The notes beneath the pieces were generated by a model. It had not been told where the DNA came from. It searched no databases and saw nothing but the letters and a program-made list of their open reading frames with translations. Of a stretch of DNA of 64,000 nt, positions 1-9,610 are shown piece after piece. The translations under genes were made by a program, and so were the position numbers. The DNA is from Streptomyces sp. NBC_01335 (GTDB lineage: Bacteria > Actinomycetota > Actinomycetes > Streptomycetales > Streptomycetaceae). Positions within the stretch are counted from its first letter, which is position 1. Each line of letters opens with the position of its first letter. The stretch is taken from NCBI RefSeq assembly GCF_035953295.1, contig NZ_CP108370.1:1922001-1986000 (forward strand), in the 5' to 3' direction.

Positions 1-823
1 CGGTGACCAGGGTGTCGACGATGTTCCAGAAGGTCCGCCCGGTGAGCCGGCCCAGCACGTCGTCGGCGTCCGCGGTGTGCTCGGCGAGGAAGAGCGCGAC
101 GGTGAGCACCGCGAGGACGCCGGAGCCCATCAGCTCCTCGGACAGGACGTAGGCGATGAACGGTACGAGCAGGGTGAGGCCGACCTGGAGCGTGGCGTCT
201 CCGAGGAGCCCCATCAGCTTGAGGGTGAGCCAGCCGAGCGCGAGTCCGACCGCCACCGCGACCACGGCCGACAGGACCAGCAGCCCGAAGGCCTCCGGCA
301 GCGAGAAGGTGCCGGACACCGCCGCCGCGATGGCCACGTGGTAGAGCACGATCGCGGTCACGTCGTTGAAGAGGCCCTCGCCCTCCAGGATGGAGATCAG
401 CCGCCGGGGCAGCCCGAGCGAGCCGGCGACGGCCGTGGCGGCCACCGGGTCGGGCGGCGCGACGAGCGCGCCGAGCGCCACGGCGGCGGCGAGGGGAAGT
501 CCGGGCACGACGGCGTCGGCGACGGCCGCGACCGCCGCCGTCGTCACGAAGACCAGGGCGACCGCGAGCAGGAAGATCGGCCGTTTGTTGGCCGCGAACT
601 GCCGCCAGGAGGTGCGCTGCACGGAGGCGTAGAGCAGCGGCGGCAGCAGCGCGGGGAGGATGATCTCCGGCGGGATGTCGACGTTGGGCACGAAGGGCAG
701 GAAGGCCATCCCCACCCCGATGAGCGTCATCAGCACCGGGGCCGGCAGCCCCAGCCGCTCTCCCACCGGCACCGTGATCACGGCTCCCAGCAGGAGCAGC
801 AGGAGCAGTGCCATCTGGTCCAC
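1..823 (-). CDS. Na+/H+ antiporter (CPA1 family), C-terminus beyond window
   Basis: Translating the minus strand from a GTG at 823 gives an open reading frame to the window edge (about 274 residues seen). It starts with a run of leucines forming the first membrane helix and continues as a series of hydrophobic helices. It contains the family sequences LEGEGLFND, the helix carrying the ion-binding Asp, and APPDPVAATAV. This is a cation:proton antiporter of the inner membrane, exchanging Na+ or K+ for H+ for pH and salt balance. The start is supported by GGAAGG eight bases upstream; an internal ATG lies three codons later. The C-terminal, usually cytosolic, part lies outside the window. Substrate is inferred. 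Confidence 0.85.
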   Translation of the reverse strand, partial: MDQMALLLLLLLGAVITVPVGERLGLPAPVLMTLIGVGMAFLPFVPNVDIPPEIILPALLPPLLYASVQRTSWRQFAANKRPIFLLAVALVFVTTAAVAAVADAVVPGLPLAAAVALGALVAPPDPVAATAVAGSLGLPRRLISILEGEGLFNDVTAIVLYHVAIAAAVSGTFSLPEAFGLLVLSAVVAVAVGLALGWLTLKLMGLLGDATLQVGLTLLVPFIAYVLSEELMGSGVLAVLTVALFLAEHTADADDVLGRLTGRTFWNIVDTLVT

Positions 824-847
824 GTGGAGCGCCTTCCGCAGGATGCA

Positions 848-882
848 GAGCTCCCGCCCGGCGCGCGGCCGGGCGGGAGCTC
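848..882 (-). terminator. Hairpin terminator after the lspA/RluA/GNAT unit
   Basis: A perfect 14-base-pair stem (848-861 with 869-882, seven-base loop) lies between the GNAT stop codon and the antiporter start, both on the minus strand. It probably ends the upstream transcript. No clear T-tract follows, as is common in Streptomyces. Confidence 0.6.
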
Positions 883-946
883 CACCCTGTCACGCCGGGT
901 CGGCGAGGTGCGGTGACACCCCCTGCCGGGACGGCGGGACGCCGTC

Positions 947-1441
947 CTACTGCTCCGCGAGGGTGCGGCGCATGGCGCGGTGCGCTATCCCCGCGTCCAG
1001 GAACTCGGGGCCGTACACCTGGTAGCCGAGGCGCTCGTAGAAGCCGAGGGCGTGGGTCTGGGCGTGCAGGTCGACCGCGGCCAGACCGAGCAGCCGTGCC
1101 TCGTCCTCGACGGCGCGGACCAGCGCGGCGCCCACGCCGAGGCCGCGGGCCGACTCGGCCACGGCGAGCCGGCCCAGCGAGCCGACGGTGAGGTCGCCGC
1201 CGGTCTTCCCGGCCGCCGCCTCGCCGTGCAGCAGCCGGCCGGTGCCGAGCGCCGTGCCGTCCTCGGTGACCGCTATGACGTGCACCGTGGTGGCCTCGGG
1301 CCGGTCGTACGCGTCGTACTCCAGGTCCTCGGGCACCCCCTGCTCACCGACGAAGACGTCCTTGCGGACCTGGAAGCAGGCCGCGCGGTCGATCTCGTCG
1401 CGTGTCCGCCGGGCGGTGTACGGGGTGGTGCCGGTGGTCAT
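947..1441 (-). CDS. GNAT family N-acetyltransferase, ElaA-like
   Basis: This 164-residue protein begins [12 protein letters not shown] and has the N-terminal pattern [13 protein letters not shown], typical of ElaA-like GNAT enzymes. The acetyl-CoA loop [11 protein letters not shown] follows. It is predicted to transfer an acetyl group from acetyl-CoA to an unknown amine. The start ATG overlaps the stop of the pseudouridine synthase as ATGA, so the two are probably translationally coupled. The open frame continues far upstream, but that extension only shadows the pseudouridine synthase gene. The substrate cannot be read from the sequence. Confidence 0.85.
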   Translation of the reverse strand: MTTGTTPYTARRTRDEIDRAACFQVRKDVFVGEQGVPEDLEYDAYDRPEATTVHVIAVTEDGTALGTGRLLHGEAAAGKTGGDLTVGSLGRLAVAESARGLGVGAALVRAVEDEARLLGLAAVDLHAQTHALGFYERLGYQVYGPEFLDAGIAHRAMRRTLAEQ

Positions 1442-2379
1442 TCGCTCTCCGCGGCGATCGTGTCGAGGGCCTTCTGCAGGTCGGCCGGGTAGGAGCTGGC
1501 GAACTCGACCCAGCTGCCGTCCGAGGGGTGTTCGAAGCCGAGCCGGACGGCGTGCAGCCACTGCCGGGTCAGGCCGAGGCGCTTGGCCATGGTGGGGTCC
1601 GCACCGTAGGTGAGGTCGCCGACGCAGGGGTGGCGGTGGGCGGACATGTGCACGCGGATCTGGTGCGTACGGCCCGTCTCCAGCTTGATGTCGAGCAGGC
1701 TCGCGGCACGGTACGCCTCGATGAGGTCGTAGTGCGTCACGGAGGGCTTGCCCTCCTGGACCACGGCCCACTTGTAGTCGTGGTTCGGGTGACGGCCGAT
1801 GGGGGCGTCGATGGTGCCGCTCATCGGGTCCGGGTGGCCCTGCACCAGCGCGTGGTACTTCTTCTCCACGACGCGGTCGCGGAACTGCGCCTTCAGCAGG
1901 GTGTACGCGCGCTCCGACTTGGCCACGACCATCAGCCCCGAGGTGCCCACGTCGAGCCGGTGCACGATGCCCTGGCGCTCGGCGGCCCCCGAGGTGGAGA
2001 TGCGGTACCCGGCCGCGGCGAGACCGCCGATGACGGTGGTACCGGTCCAGCCGGGGCTGGGGTGGGCGGCGACGCCGACCGGCTTCACGATGACGACGAT
2101 GTCGTCGTCGTCGTGCACGATCTCCATGCCCTCGACGGGCTCGGCGACGATCTGGACCGGGGGAGCCGCCTGCGGCATCTCGACCTCCATCCAGGCACCG
2201 CCCTGGACCCGGTCGGACTTCCCGGCCACCGACCCGTCCACCTGCACCTTTCCGGCGGCGGCCAGCTCGGCGGCCTTGGTGCGGGAGAACCCGAACATCC
2301 TGGAGATGGCGGCGTCGACGCGCTCGCCCTCCAGGCCGTCGGGCACGGGCAGGGTTCGGATCTCGGGGTGCGTACTCAC
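1438..2379 (-). CDS. RluA-family rRNA pseudouridine synthase
   Basis: This 313-residue enzyme converts specific uridines of structured RNA (most likely 23S rRNA) to pseudouridine. An S4 RNA-binding domain (about residues 15-75) precedes the catalytic domain. The signature HRLDVGTSG places the catalytic aspartate at D143, and GRTHQIRVH is a second conserved active-site segment. It sits between lspA and the GNAT gene in a minus-strand unit. Placement next to lspA is common in actinobacteria and other phyla. Family membership is secure; the exact target uridine is not determinable here. Confidence 0.93.
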   Translation of the reverse strand: MSTHPEIRTLPVPDGLEGERVDAAISRMFGFSRTKAAELAAAGKVQVDGSVAGKSDRVQGGAWMEVEMPQAAPPVQIVAEPVEGMEIVHDDDDIVVIVKPVGVAAHPSPGWTGTTVIGGLAAAGYRISTSGAAERQGIVHRLDVGTSGLMVVAKSERAYTLLKAQFRDRVVEKKYHALVQGHPDPMSGTIDAPIGRHPNHDYKWAVVQEGKPSVTHYDLIEAYRAASLLDIKLETGRTHQIRVHMSAHRHPCVGDLTYGADPTMAKRLGLTRQWLHAVRLGFEHPSDGSWVEFASSYPADLQKALDTIAAESE

Positions 2380-2462
2380 CTGGTCGAGTATGCCTTGCGG
2401 CCACCGGTGCTGTGACCGGCGAGCTTCCCCGGCCGTCGTGGACGGTGACCGCCGTCTGCGGC

Positions 2463-3122
2463 TCAGTCCTTGTGGACGGTGCCGTCCGGGTCCAGTCCCC
2501 GGAAGGAGAGGAGCACGATGAGGATGCCTCCGCAGACGATCGCAGAGTCGGCCAGGTTGAAGACCGCGAAGTGCGCCGGTGAGATGAAGTCCACCACCGC
2601 GCCCTTGAAGACGCCCGGCGCGCGGAAGAGGCGGTCGGTGAGGTTGCCGAGCGCCCCTCCGAGCAGCAGGCCGAGGGCGATCGCCCAGGGCAGGCTGCGG
2701 AGCTTGCGGGCGAGCCGGATGATGACGACGATCACAGCCGCGGCGATGACGGTGAAGACCACCGTGAACGCCTCGCCCATGGAGAACGCGGCGCCGGGGT
2801 TGCGGACCGCCTCCAGCTTCAGCCAGTCGCCGATGATCTCGACGGAGTCGTGGTGCTCCAGCTTCGCGACGACGAGCGTCTTGCTGATCAGGTCGAGGAG
2901 GTACGCCACGACGGCCACGGTGAAGAGCGCGAAGAGCCGTCGCCTGCCCTTGCCCGCGACGGCGGTGGCGCCGCCCTCCGGCGCCCCGGTCTCCTCGGAC
3001 GCCGCGGTGCCGTCGGCCGCGCCCTGGGCGGTGCCGTCGGCGGGCGTGAGGGGCCCGGTCTCCCCGGCCCCTCCGGCGTCGGGGGTCTCCGGCGTTTCGA
3101 TGGTGCGCTCCGCCTCTGCCAC
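2463..3122 (-). CDS. lspA: Prolipoprotein signal peptidase II
   Basis: LspA cleaves the signal peptide of diacylglyceryl-modified prolipoproteins in the membrane. The 219-residue product has four hydrophobic segments and the two catalytic aspartates of the family, D163 in NLTDR and D192 in NLADS, plus the NPGAAFS box. A GTG start at 3122 is chosen because TTGAGG lies six bases upstream; the frame is open further up without support. The first 55 or so residues are an acidic, Ala/Gly/Pro-rich extension absent from short LspA proteins such as that of E. coli. It is the first gene of a lspA/pseudouridine synthase/GNAT unit. Confidence 0.95.
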   Translation of the reverse strand: MAEAERTIETPETPDAGGAGETGPLTPADGTAQGAADGTAASEETGAPEGGATAVAGKGRRRLFALFTVAVVAYLLDLISKTLVVAKLEHHDSVEIIGDWLKLEAVRNPGAAFSMGEAFTVVFTVIAAAVIVVIIRLARKLRSLPWAIALGLLLGGALGNLTDRLFRAPGVFKGAVVDFISPAHFAVFNLADSAIVCGGILIVLLSFRGLDPDGTVHKD

Positions 3123-3239
3123 GTGAATCCTCAACCTGGTCGTGTCCGGTACCGCACGCCCGGCCGCCCGGCGGGGGCGACCAGTCACGGCCTTGGTGCC
3201 GATTGAGGACGAGGGTACGACACGGAGCGCCCCGGAGGG

Positions 3240-4070
3240 TCAGCCGCGTCTCTCCTGCTTCTGCTTGTCCTCCACGCAGAGGGTGGCGCGGGGGAACGCC
3301 TGCATGCGGGCCTTGCCGATGGGTTTGCCGCAGACCTCGCAGAGGCCGTAGGTCCCGGCGTCCATGCGGGCCAGGGCGCGTTCGGTCTGCTCCAGCGTCT
3401 CCTGGGCGTGGGCGGCGAGCGAGAGCTCGTGCTCGCGGGTGATGTTCTTCGTACCGGTGTCGGCCTCGTCGTCGCCGGCCCCGTCGCCGGAGTCGCGCAT
3501 CAGCCCGGCGAGGGCCGCGCCGGAGGCCTCCAGCTCGGTACGGAGCCGGGTGGCCTCGCCGGTGAGTTCGGCCCGCGCCTCGGCGACCTCCTCCGGCGTC
3601 CAGGGGTCCTCCCCCGGCCGGACGGCCAGCTCCCCGGGTGCGGTCGCCACGCGTGCCGGGGGCACCGCGGTCGCGCTCGGTCCGCCGGACGCCGCCCGGG
3701 CCGCGGTCTTCTTGGCTGCCACCGTCTGCTCTCCTGTCTGCCGGGCGGCGTCGGCCGCCTCCGTGGCCGCTGGTACGGCCTTCTTCGCCGTGCTCGTGCG
3801 GGCCGCGCTCTTCTTCGCGGGGGTCTTCCCGGATGCGGTCTTCTTCGCGGCGGCCTTCTTGGCGGCGGCCTTCTTCGCCGGCTTCTTCCCGGCCGTCGCC
3901 TTTCCGGTCGCCGTCGTCGCCGCGGCCGCCTTCTTCGCGGCCGCCTTCGCCTCCGTCGCGCCGTGGCCGCTCCCGGCTTCCGCGCCGCTCCCCTCGCCCG
4001 TCCAGTCGTCCGCCGCGTCCTCGGAAGTCGCTGACGCGGTCGTCCGTTCGACGGTCTTCTTCGCCACCAT
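3240..4070 (-). CDS. DksA/TraR-type zinc-finger protein with Lys/Ala-rich N-terminal half
   Basis: The 276-residue protein has two parts. Residues 1 to about 150 are Lys/Ala-rich with AKK-type repeats like histone H1 or HU tails, and probably bind nucleic acid. The C-terminal part has a coiled coil and a DksA/TraR zinc-finger motif. DksA-type proteins bind the RNA polymerase secondary channel; whether this one does is inference. The finger reads C244-x2-C247-x17-C265-x2-D268, so the fourth expected cysteine is aspartate. Start ATG 4070 has GAAGGGG eight bases upstream; the frame is open further upstream but without ribosome-binding signals. Confidence 0.85.
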   Translation of the reverse strand: MVAKKTVERTTASATSEDAADDWTGEGSGAEAGSGHGATEAKAAAKKAAAATTATGKATAGKKPAKKAAAKKAAAKKTASGKTPAKKSAARTSTAKKAVPAATEAADAARQTGEQTVAAKKTAARAASGGPSATAVPPARVATAPGELAVRPGEDPWTPEEVAEARAELTGEATRLRTELEASGAALAGLMRDSGDGAGDDEADTGTKNITREHELSLAAHAQETLEQTERALARMDAGTYGLCEVCGKPIGKARMQAFPRATLCVEDKQKQERRG

Positions 4071-4344
4071 GGGCGCGGCCCCTTCACCTAGGGTGATCCT
4101 GCTCGCGGATCGTGCTGGGACGATAAATCGACCCATGACCCGCGGCAACGGGGCACGCCGCCCTCCCACCCCTCCCCGCACCCGGACTCGGCCCGCCTGC
4201 ATCCGTTGTGCCCAGCTCCCCGCCGGGTATTCCGCCGCGCGGCCGAGCCGCGCGTTCCGCGGGCGCCCGACGCGCCATTCGGGTCAGTGACGGGGCCGTG
4301 GGCGCCCGGCGCGAAACCGGTCGGACTCCTCACCCCCGGCCCCG

Positions 4345-4350
4345 TACACT
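4345..4350 (+). promoter_or_regulatory. Candidate -10 box of the ileS leader
   Basis: TACACT lies just upstream of the conserved start of the T-box leader and would place the transcription start near 4357. The -35 region is poorly defined. Confidence 0.45.
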
Positions 4351-4620
4351 GGGCGCAGCGAGAGGCATGGATGGGACGAGTAGCGTCGTACGCAGCCCAG
4401 AGCGACCCGGGGACGGTGGAAGCCCGGGGGCGAGCGCGTCGTGAAGATCACCCCGGAGCCGTCGGAAGAACGCCGCAGGCAGGCAAGTAGACCCGGCATC
4501 GCACCCCAATGAGGGGGCCACGGGCACGCGCCCGGGGCCAAGGAGGGTGGTACCGCGGGAGCCCAGCGCTCTCGTCCCTCCGACGGAAGTGGGAAGACGT
4601 CCGCCGGAGGAAACCCGAAC
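4351..4620 (+). promoter_or_regulatory. T-box leader of ileS, isoleucine specifier, translational type
   Basis: T-box RNAs sense uncharged tRNA. The leader has the Stem I signature near 4358-4380, an AGCGACC...GGTGGAAGCC distal region near 4400-4430, and an ATC isoleucine specifier codon at 4447-4449 in the context GAAGATCACC. The consensus AGGGTGGTACCGCG is at 4544-4557, with the TGGT that pairs with the tRNA ACCA end at 4548-4551. GGAGGG (4542-4547) can pair with CCCTCC (4576-4581). Alternatively, CCTCCG (4577-4582) pairs with CGGAGG (4605-4610), the ribosome-binding site. Uncharged tRNA-Ile should favour the first helix and free translation. Confidence 0.93.
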
Positions 4621-7600
4621 ATGACATCGCCGCAGTACCGCCCGGTCCCCGCTCAGGTCGACCTGCCCGCGCTGGAGCACGCCGTGCTCGACTTCTGGCG
4701 CGAGGGCAAGGTCTTCGCCAAGAGCCTCGAACAGTCCGAGGGCCGCCCCGAGTGGGTCTTCTACGAGGGCCCGCCGACCGCCAACGGCATGCCCGGCGCC
4801 CACCACATCGAAGCCCGCGTCTTCAAGGACGTCTTTCCGCGCTTCCGCACGATGCAGGGCTACCACGTCGGCCGGAAGGCCGGCTGGGACTGCCACGGCC
4901 TGCCGGTCGAGCTCGCGGTCGAGAAGGAGCTGGGCTTCAGCGGCAAGAAGGACATCGAGGCGTACGGCATCGCCGAGTTCAACGCCAAGTGCCGCGAGTC
5001 CGTGACCCGTCACACCGACGCCTTCTCCGACCTGACGACCCGCATGGGGTACTGGGTCGACATGGACGACGCGTACCGGACCATGGACCCGGAGTACGTC
5101 GACTCCGTCTGGTGGTCGCTGAAGAAGATCTTCGACAAGGACCTGCTGGTCCAGTCGCACCGCGTCGCCCCGTGGTGCCCGCGCTGCGGCACCGGCCTCT
5201 CCGACCACGAGCTGGCGCAGGGGTACGAGACGGTCGTCGACCCGTCGGTCTTCGTCCGCTTCCCGCTGACCTCCGGCCCGCTGGCCGGCCGGGCGGCGCT
5301 GCTGGTCTGGACGACCACTCCGTGGACGCTGGTCTCCAACACCGCGGTCGCCGCCCACCCCGAGGTCGAGTACGTCGTGGCGACCGACGGCGAGGAGCGT
5401 CTCGTCGTGGCGCGTCCGCTGGTCGAGAAGGCGCTCGGCGAGGGCTGGGAGCTCACCGGTGAGTCCTTCACCGGCCGGGAGATGGAGCGCTGGACCTACG
5501 AGCGCCCCTTCGACCTGATCGAGTTCCCCGCCGAGGCGCACTTCGTCGTCAACGCCGAGTACGTCACCACCGAGGACGGTACGGGTCTGGTCCACCAGTC
5601 CCCCGCGTTCGGCGCCGACGACCTCCTGGTCTGCAAGGCGTACGGTCTGCCGGTGGTCAACCCGGTGCGCCCGGACGGCACGTTCGAGGAGGACCTGCCG
5701 CTGGTCGGCGGGGTCTTCTTCAAGAAGGCCGACGAGACCCTGACCGAGGACCTGGCCGCCCGCGGCAAGCTCTTCCGCCACGTCCCGTACGAGCACAGCT
5801 ATCCGCACTGCTGGCGCTGCCACACCGCGCTGCTCTACTACGCGCAGCCGTCCTGGTACATCCGCACCACCGCCGTCAAGGACCGTCTCCTCGCCGAGAA
5901 CGAGAAGACCAACTGGTTCCCGGACTCGGTGAAGAACGGCCGCTTCGGCGACTGGCTGCACAACAACGTCGACTGGGCGCTCTCCCGCAACCGCTACTGG
6001 GGCACCCCGCTGCCGATCTGGCGCTGCGAGGACGGCCACCTGACCTGCGTGGGCTCGCGCGCCGAGCTGTCCGAGCTGACCGGCAGCGACCAGTCGGGCC
6101 TCGACCCGCACCGGCCGTTCGTCGACGCGATCACGTTCACCTGCTCCGAGGCGAACTGCCAGCTGGAGGCGTACCGCGTCCCCGAGGTCATCGACGCCTG
6201 GTACGACTCGGGTTCGATGCCGTTCGCGCAGTGGGGCTACCCGTACAAGAACAAGGAGACCTTCGAGAGCCGCTACCCGGCGCAGTTCATCTCGGAGGCC
6301 ATCGACCAGACGCGTGGCTGGTTCTACACGCTGATGGCGGTCGGCACCCTCGTCTTCGACCAGTCCTCCTACGAGAACGTGGTCTGCCTCGGCCACATCC
6401 TCGCCGAGGACGGCCGGAAGATGTCCAAGCACCTGGGCAACACCCTCGACCCGATCCCGCTGATGGACCAGCACGGCGCCGACGCGGTGCGCTGGTTCAT
6501 GGCCGCGGGCGGTTCGCCGTGGGCGGCCCGGCGCGTCGGCCACGGCACGATCCAGGAGGTCGTCCGCAAGACGCTCCTGACGTACTGGAACACGGTCGCC
6601 TTCCAGGCGCTGTACGCCCGTACGTCCGGTTGGGCGCCCTCGGCGGCCGACCCGGCGCCGGCGGACCGCACGGTCCTGGACCGCTGGCTGCTGAGTGAAC
6701 TCAACGCCCTGGTGGGCCAGGTGACCACGGCGCTGGACGGCTTCGACACCCAGCGGGCGGGCAAGCTGCTCTCCTCGTTCGTCGACGACCTGTCCAACTG
6801 GTACGTCCGCCGCTCGCGCCGCCGCTTCTGGCAGGGCGACAAGGCCGCGCTGCGCACGCTGCACGAGGTCGTCGAGACGGTGACCCGTCTGATGGCCCCG
6901 CTGACCCCGTTCATCACCGAGCGGGTCTGGCAGGACCTGGTGGTCCCGGTGACGCCGGACGCCCCCGAGTCGGTGCACCTCTCCTCCTGGCCGGTGGCCG
7001 ACGCCTCGGCGGTCGACCCCGAGCTCTCCACCCGGATGGCGCTGGTGCGCCGGCTGGTGGAGCTCGGCCGGGCCACCCGCGCCGAGTCGGGCGTGAAGAC
7101 CCGTCAGCCGCTCTCCCGCGCGCTGGTCGCGGCGGCCGGCTTCGAGACGCTCTCCGCCGAACTGCACGCGCAGATCACCGAGGAGCTGAACGTCTCCTCG
7201 GTGGCCTCCCTCTCCGAGGTGGGCGGCTCGCTGGTCGACACCACGGCGAAGGCCAACTTCCGTGCGCTGGGCAAGCGTTTCGGCAAGGGCGTGCAGGCGG
7301 TCGCCAAGGCCGTCGCGAACGCCGACGCCGCCGCGCTCTCGCAGGCGCTGCGCGAGGGCACCGCGTCGGTCGAGGTGGACGGCGAGACGGTCTCGCTGAC
7401 GCCGGACGAGGTCATCATCACCGAGACCCCGCGCGAGGGCTGGTCGGTGGCCTCCGACTCCGGCGCCACGGTAGCCCTGGACCTGGAGATCACCCCGGAG
7501 CTGCGCCGCGCGGGCCTCGCCCGTGACGCGATCCGGCTGATCCAGGAGGCCCGCAAGAACAGTGGCCTGGACGTGGCGGACCGGATCGCGGTGCGCTGGA

Positions 7601-7764
7601 CCTCCGACGCGGCCGCCACGGTGGAGGCGCTCACCGAGCACGCCTCGCTGATCGCGGACGAGGTGCTCGCCCTGGACTACGCCCAGGGCGACGCGGACGA
7701 CTCGTACGGCACCCCGTTCGAGGACGAGGGCCTGGGCCTGAGCTTCCGCCTCCGCAAGCACTGA
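4621..7764 (+). CDS. ileS: Isoleucyl-tRNA synthetase with GxHH active-site motif
   Basis: IleRS charges tRNA-Ile with isoleucine. The 1,047-residue protein is of the large, eukaryote-like type 2 class. Its class I signature, normally HxGH, reads G59-A60-H61-H62 here. The second signature, KMSKH, is at 600-604. CPRCG and CWRCH are likely zinc or structural cysteine pairs within or near the editing domain, and the end of the protein has the anticodon-binding fold. The GxHH swap is known from a subset of type 2 enzymes with very strong mupirocin resistance. Translation is controlled by the T-box leader; the ribosome-binding site GGAGG ends ten bases before the ATG. Confidence 0.97.
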   Translation: MTSPQYRPVPAQVDLPALEHAVLDFWREGKVFAKSLEQSEGRPEWVFYEGPPTANGMPGAHHIEARVFKDVFPRFRTMQGYHVGRKAGWDCHGLPVELAVEKELGFSGKKDIEAYGIAEFNAKCRESVTRHTDAFSDLTTRMGYWVDMDDAYRTMDPEYVDSVWWSLKKIFDKDLLVQSHRVAPWCPRCGTGLSDHELAQGYETVVDPSVFVRFPLTSGPLAGRAALLVWTTTPWTLVSNTAVAAHPEVEYVVATDGEERLVVARPLVEKALGEGWELTGESFTGREMERWTYERPFDLIEFPAEAHFVVNAEYVTTEDGTGLVHQSPAFGADDLLVCKAYGLPVVNPVRPDGTFEEDLPLVGGVFFKKADETLTEDLAARGKLFRHVPYEHSYPHCWRCHTALLYYAQPSWYIRTTAVKDRLLAENEKTNWFPDSVKNGRFGDWLHNNVDWALSRNRYWGTPLPIWRCEDGHLTCVGSRAELSELTGSDQSGLDPHRPFVDAITFTCSEANCQLEAYRVPEVIDAWYDSGSMPFAQWGYPYKNKETFESRYPAQFISEAIDQTRGWFYTLMAVGTLVFDQSSYENVVCLGHILAEDGRKMSKHLGNTLDPIPLMDQHGADAVRWFMAAGGSPWAARRVGHGTIQEVVRKTLLTYWNTVAFQALYARTSGWAPSAADPAPADRTVLDRWLLSELNALVGQVTTALDGFDTQRAGKLLSSFVDDLSNWYVRRSRRRFWQGDKAALRTLHEVVETVTRLMAPLTPFITERVWQDLVVPVTPDAPESVHLSSWPVADASAVDPELSTRMALVRRLVELGRATRAESGVKTRQPLSRALVAAAGFETLSAELHAQITEELNVSSVASLSEVGGSLVDTTAKANFRALGKRFGKGVQAVAKAVANADAAALSQALREGTASVEVDGETVSLTPDEVIITETPREGWSVASDSGATVALDLEITPELRRAGLARDAIRLIQEARKNSGLDVADRIAVRWTSDAAATVEALTEHASLIADEVLALDYAQGDADDSYGTPFEDEGLGLSFRLRKH

Positions 7765-7777
7765 CGGCACGACCTCT

Positions 7778-7813
7778 CCGAAGGCCCGGCGGATCTTCCC
7801 GCCGGGCCTTCGG
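7778..7813 (+). terminator. Terminator of ileS
   Basis: A perfect 15-base-pair GC-rich stem (7778-7792 with 7799-7813) with a six-base loop lies 14 bases after the ileS stop codon. Confidence 0.85.
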
Positions 7814-7963
7814 CGTTCCTCGGGAGGCCCCGGGAGCTTCGGCAACTCCTGTCCCACTTCAGGGTGATTCATACGCATCCGAGTTGATTCGCCCGACTCC
7901 AGGCGCATTGCATCCGGTTCCGGGCCACCGACCGGAAGCCGCCCGGCCGCCGGTACGCGAAAA

Positions 7964-8001
7964 AGGGCCGGGCCCCGGGGAGATCCCCGGGGCCCGGCCC
8001 T
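7964..8001 (-). terminator. Rho-independent terminator of the dcw transcript after divIVA
   Basis: On the minus strand a perfect 17-base-pair stem (8001-7985 with 7980-7964) and a four-base loop are followed by a run of Ts. It lies about 40 bases after the divIVA stop codon. Confidence 0.88.
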
Positions 8002-8041
8002 CAGCCTGCCGACGGCTACGCGCTCAGCGAGCGCGAGCCGG

Positions 8042-9193
8042 TCAGTTGTCGTCCTCGTCGATGAGGAAGCCGCGCATCGGCGACGGAGCCTGCTGCATCG
8101 GCTGCGGCGCCTGCGGCCGTACCGGTGCCATCGGCTGCGTCATCGCGGGCGACATCTGCTGCTGCCCACCGAACGACGGTCCGGGACCCATGGACGGGTT
8201 GCCGCCCATGGACGGGCCGCCGTGGTTGCCGGAGCCCATGCCGTGACCCATCGCACCGGCACCGGCCGGAGCCAGCGAGGGCGACGGCGGCAGCGACGCG
8301 GCGGCGGGGGTACGCGGCGGAGCCAGCGAGTCGTCGGCCTGGGTCTCCAGCTGGCGCAGCTGGCTCTCCAGGTACGACTTCAGGCGGGTGCGGTACTCGC
8401 GCTCGAAGCCGCGCAGGTCCTCGACCTTGCGCTCCAGCGTCGCGCGGGCCGACTCCAGCGAGCCCATCGCCACGCGGTGCTTCTCCTGCGCGTCCCGCTC
8501 CAGCGCGTCGGCCTTCGCCCGTGCGTCGCGCTCCAGACCCTCGGCGCGGCTGCGCGCCTCGCCGACGATCTTGTTGGCCTCGGAACGGGCCTCCGCGATC
8601 GCCTGGTCGGCGGTCTGCTGAGCCAGCGACAGGACACGGGCGGCGCTGTCGCCGCCGGGGCCCTGGCCGGGCTGCTGCATCTGCTGCATCGGCTGCTGCA
8701 TCTGCTGCATGGGCTGCATCTGCTGCTGCATCTGCTGCGGGGCGTGACCCATGGGGCCACCCATCGTGCCGCCCATGGGACCGCCCATCGGGCCGCCCTG
8801 CATCGGGCCGGGGCCGTGCTGGCCCTGCGGACCGGGACCGTGCTGACCCTGCTGGGGGCCGTGGCCACTGGGACCGGCGGGCAGCTGCGGCGGACCCATC
8901 TGCGGGGGCTGCTGCTGGACCGGCGGACCCGATATGGCGGCGGGCACGGGAGCCCCGGGCCTCTCCTGCTGCTGCTCCGGGGGCTTGCGCATGGCCTGCT
9001 GCTGCTGGTTCTGCGCGGCGGCACGCGTCGCGGCGGCCAGCTTGGCGCGCAGGTCCTCGTTCTCGCGGAGCAGTCGCGTCAGCTCGGATTCGACCTCGTC
9101 GAGGAAGGCATCGACCTCGTCCTCGTCATAGCCTTCTCGGAGGCGGACGGTCGTGAACTGCTTGTTCCGCACGTCCTCGGGGGTCAGCGGCAT
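8042..9193 (-). CDS. divIVA: Polar growth protein DivIVA (Wag31)
   Basis: DivIVA assembles at hyphal tips, recognising curved membrane, and directs tip extension and branching. The 383-residue product has the conserved membrane-binding N-terminus ([13 protein letters not shown], residues 1-60). A long Gln/Met/Gly/Pro-rich linker follows (about 85-210, with repeated MQQ units), then a coiled coil (about 215-310) and a variable Gly/Met/Pro-rich tail ending in FLIDEDDN. The ATG at 9193 has GAGGTGAAG upstream; the longer open frame lacks support. It is the last gene of the dcw cluster, before a strong terminator. Confidence 0.96.
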   Translation of the reverse strand: MPLTPEDVRNKQFTTVRLREGYDEDEVDAFLDEVESELTRLLRENEDLRAKLAAATRAAAQNQQQQAMRKPPEQQQERPGAPVPAAISGPPVQQQPPQMGPPQLPAGPSGHGPQQGQHGPGPQGQHGPGPMQGGPMGGPMGGTMGGPMGHAPQQMQQQMQPMQQMQQPMQQMQQPGQGPGGDSAARVLSLAQQTADQAIAEARSEANKIVGEARSRAEGLERDARAKADALERDAQEKHRVAMGSLESARATLERKVEDLRGFEREYRTRLKSYLESQLRQLETQADDSLAPPRTPAAASLPPSPSLAPAGAGAMGHGMGSGNHGGPSMGGNPSMGPGPSFGGQQQMSPAMTQPMAPVRPQAPQPMQQAPSPMRGFLIDEDDN

Positions 9194-9242
9194 CTCTTCT
9201 TCACCTCTACGTAGTCGTCGGCAGTCGGCAAGACCGTATCGT

Positions 9243-9539
9243 TCACACGCTGCTCGCAATGTTGCCCAAGAGGGTGAGCAGGATGTAGACGATGATCATC
9301 AGAACGAAGAAGGACAGGTCGAGTGCCACGCCCCCGAGACGCAGCGGCGGAATCAACCGCCGCAGGAGCTTGAGCGGTGGATCGGTGACAGTGTAGGTGG
9401 CCTCAAGAACGACCACCATCGGCTTGCCCGGCTGCCATGAACGCGCGAACTGGAAGACGTAGTCCATGACCAGCCGGAAGATCAGCACGATGAGGAAACA
9501 CATCAGCGCGATGTAGACCACATCGAGTGCGACGCCCAT
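9243..9539 (-). CDS. sepG: SepG (YlmG/YggT family) membrane division protein
   Basis: This 98-residue protein has two hydrophobic segments (about residues 4-27 and 70-95) separated by a short loop with [15 protein letters not shown], a YggT hallmark. In Streptomyces coelicolor the YlmG homologue next to sepF was renamed SepG. It helps position SsgB at sporulation septa and affects nucleoid compaction. Position between sepF and divIVA agrees with this. AGAGGG lies upstream of the ATG. Confidence 0.9.
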   Translation of the reverse strand: MGVALDVVYIALMCFLIVLIFRLVMDYVFQFARSWQPGKPMVVVLEATYTVTDPPLKLLRRLIPPLRLGGVALDLSFFVLMIIVYILLTLLGNIASSV

Positions 9540-9610
9540 GACCGCGCTTCCCTCTCCCCTGGCTCTCGTAAGCTCCGGCCTCTCGGCCGGGTTGTTCCCG
9601 TGTCGCGTTC

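Noticed and set aside
4330..7908. A 1,192-codon open frame on the minus strand across ileS
   Set aside because: It lies exactly antiparallel to ileS, is Arg/Gly/His/Val-rich with no domain signature, and also runs through the T-box and terminator. GC-rich third positions produce such shadows.
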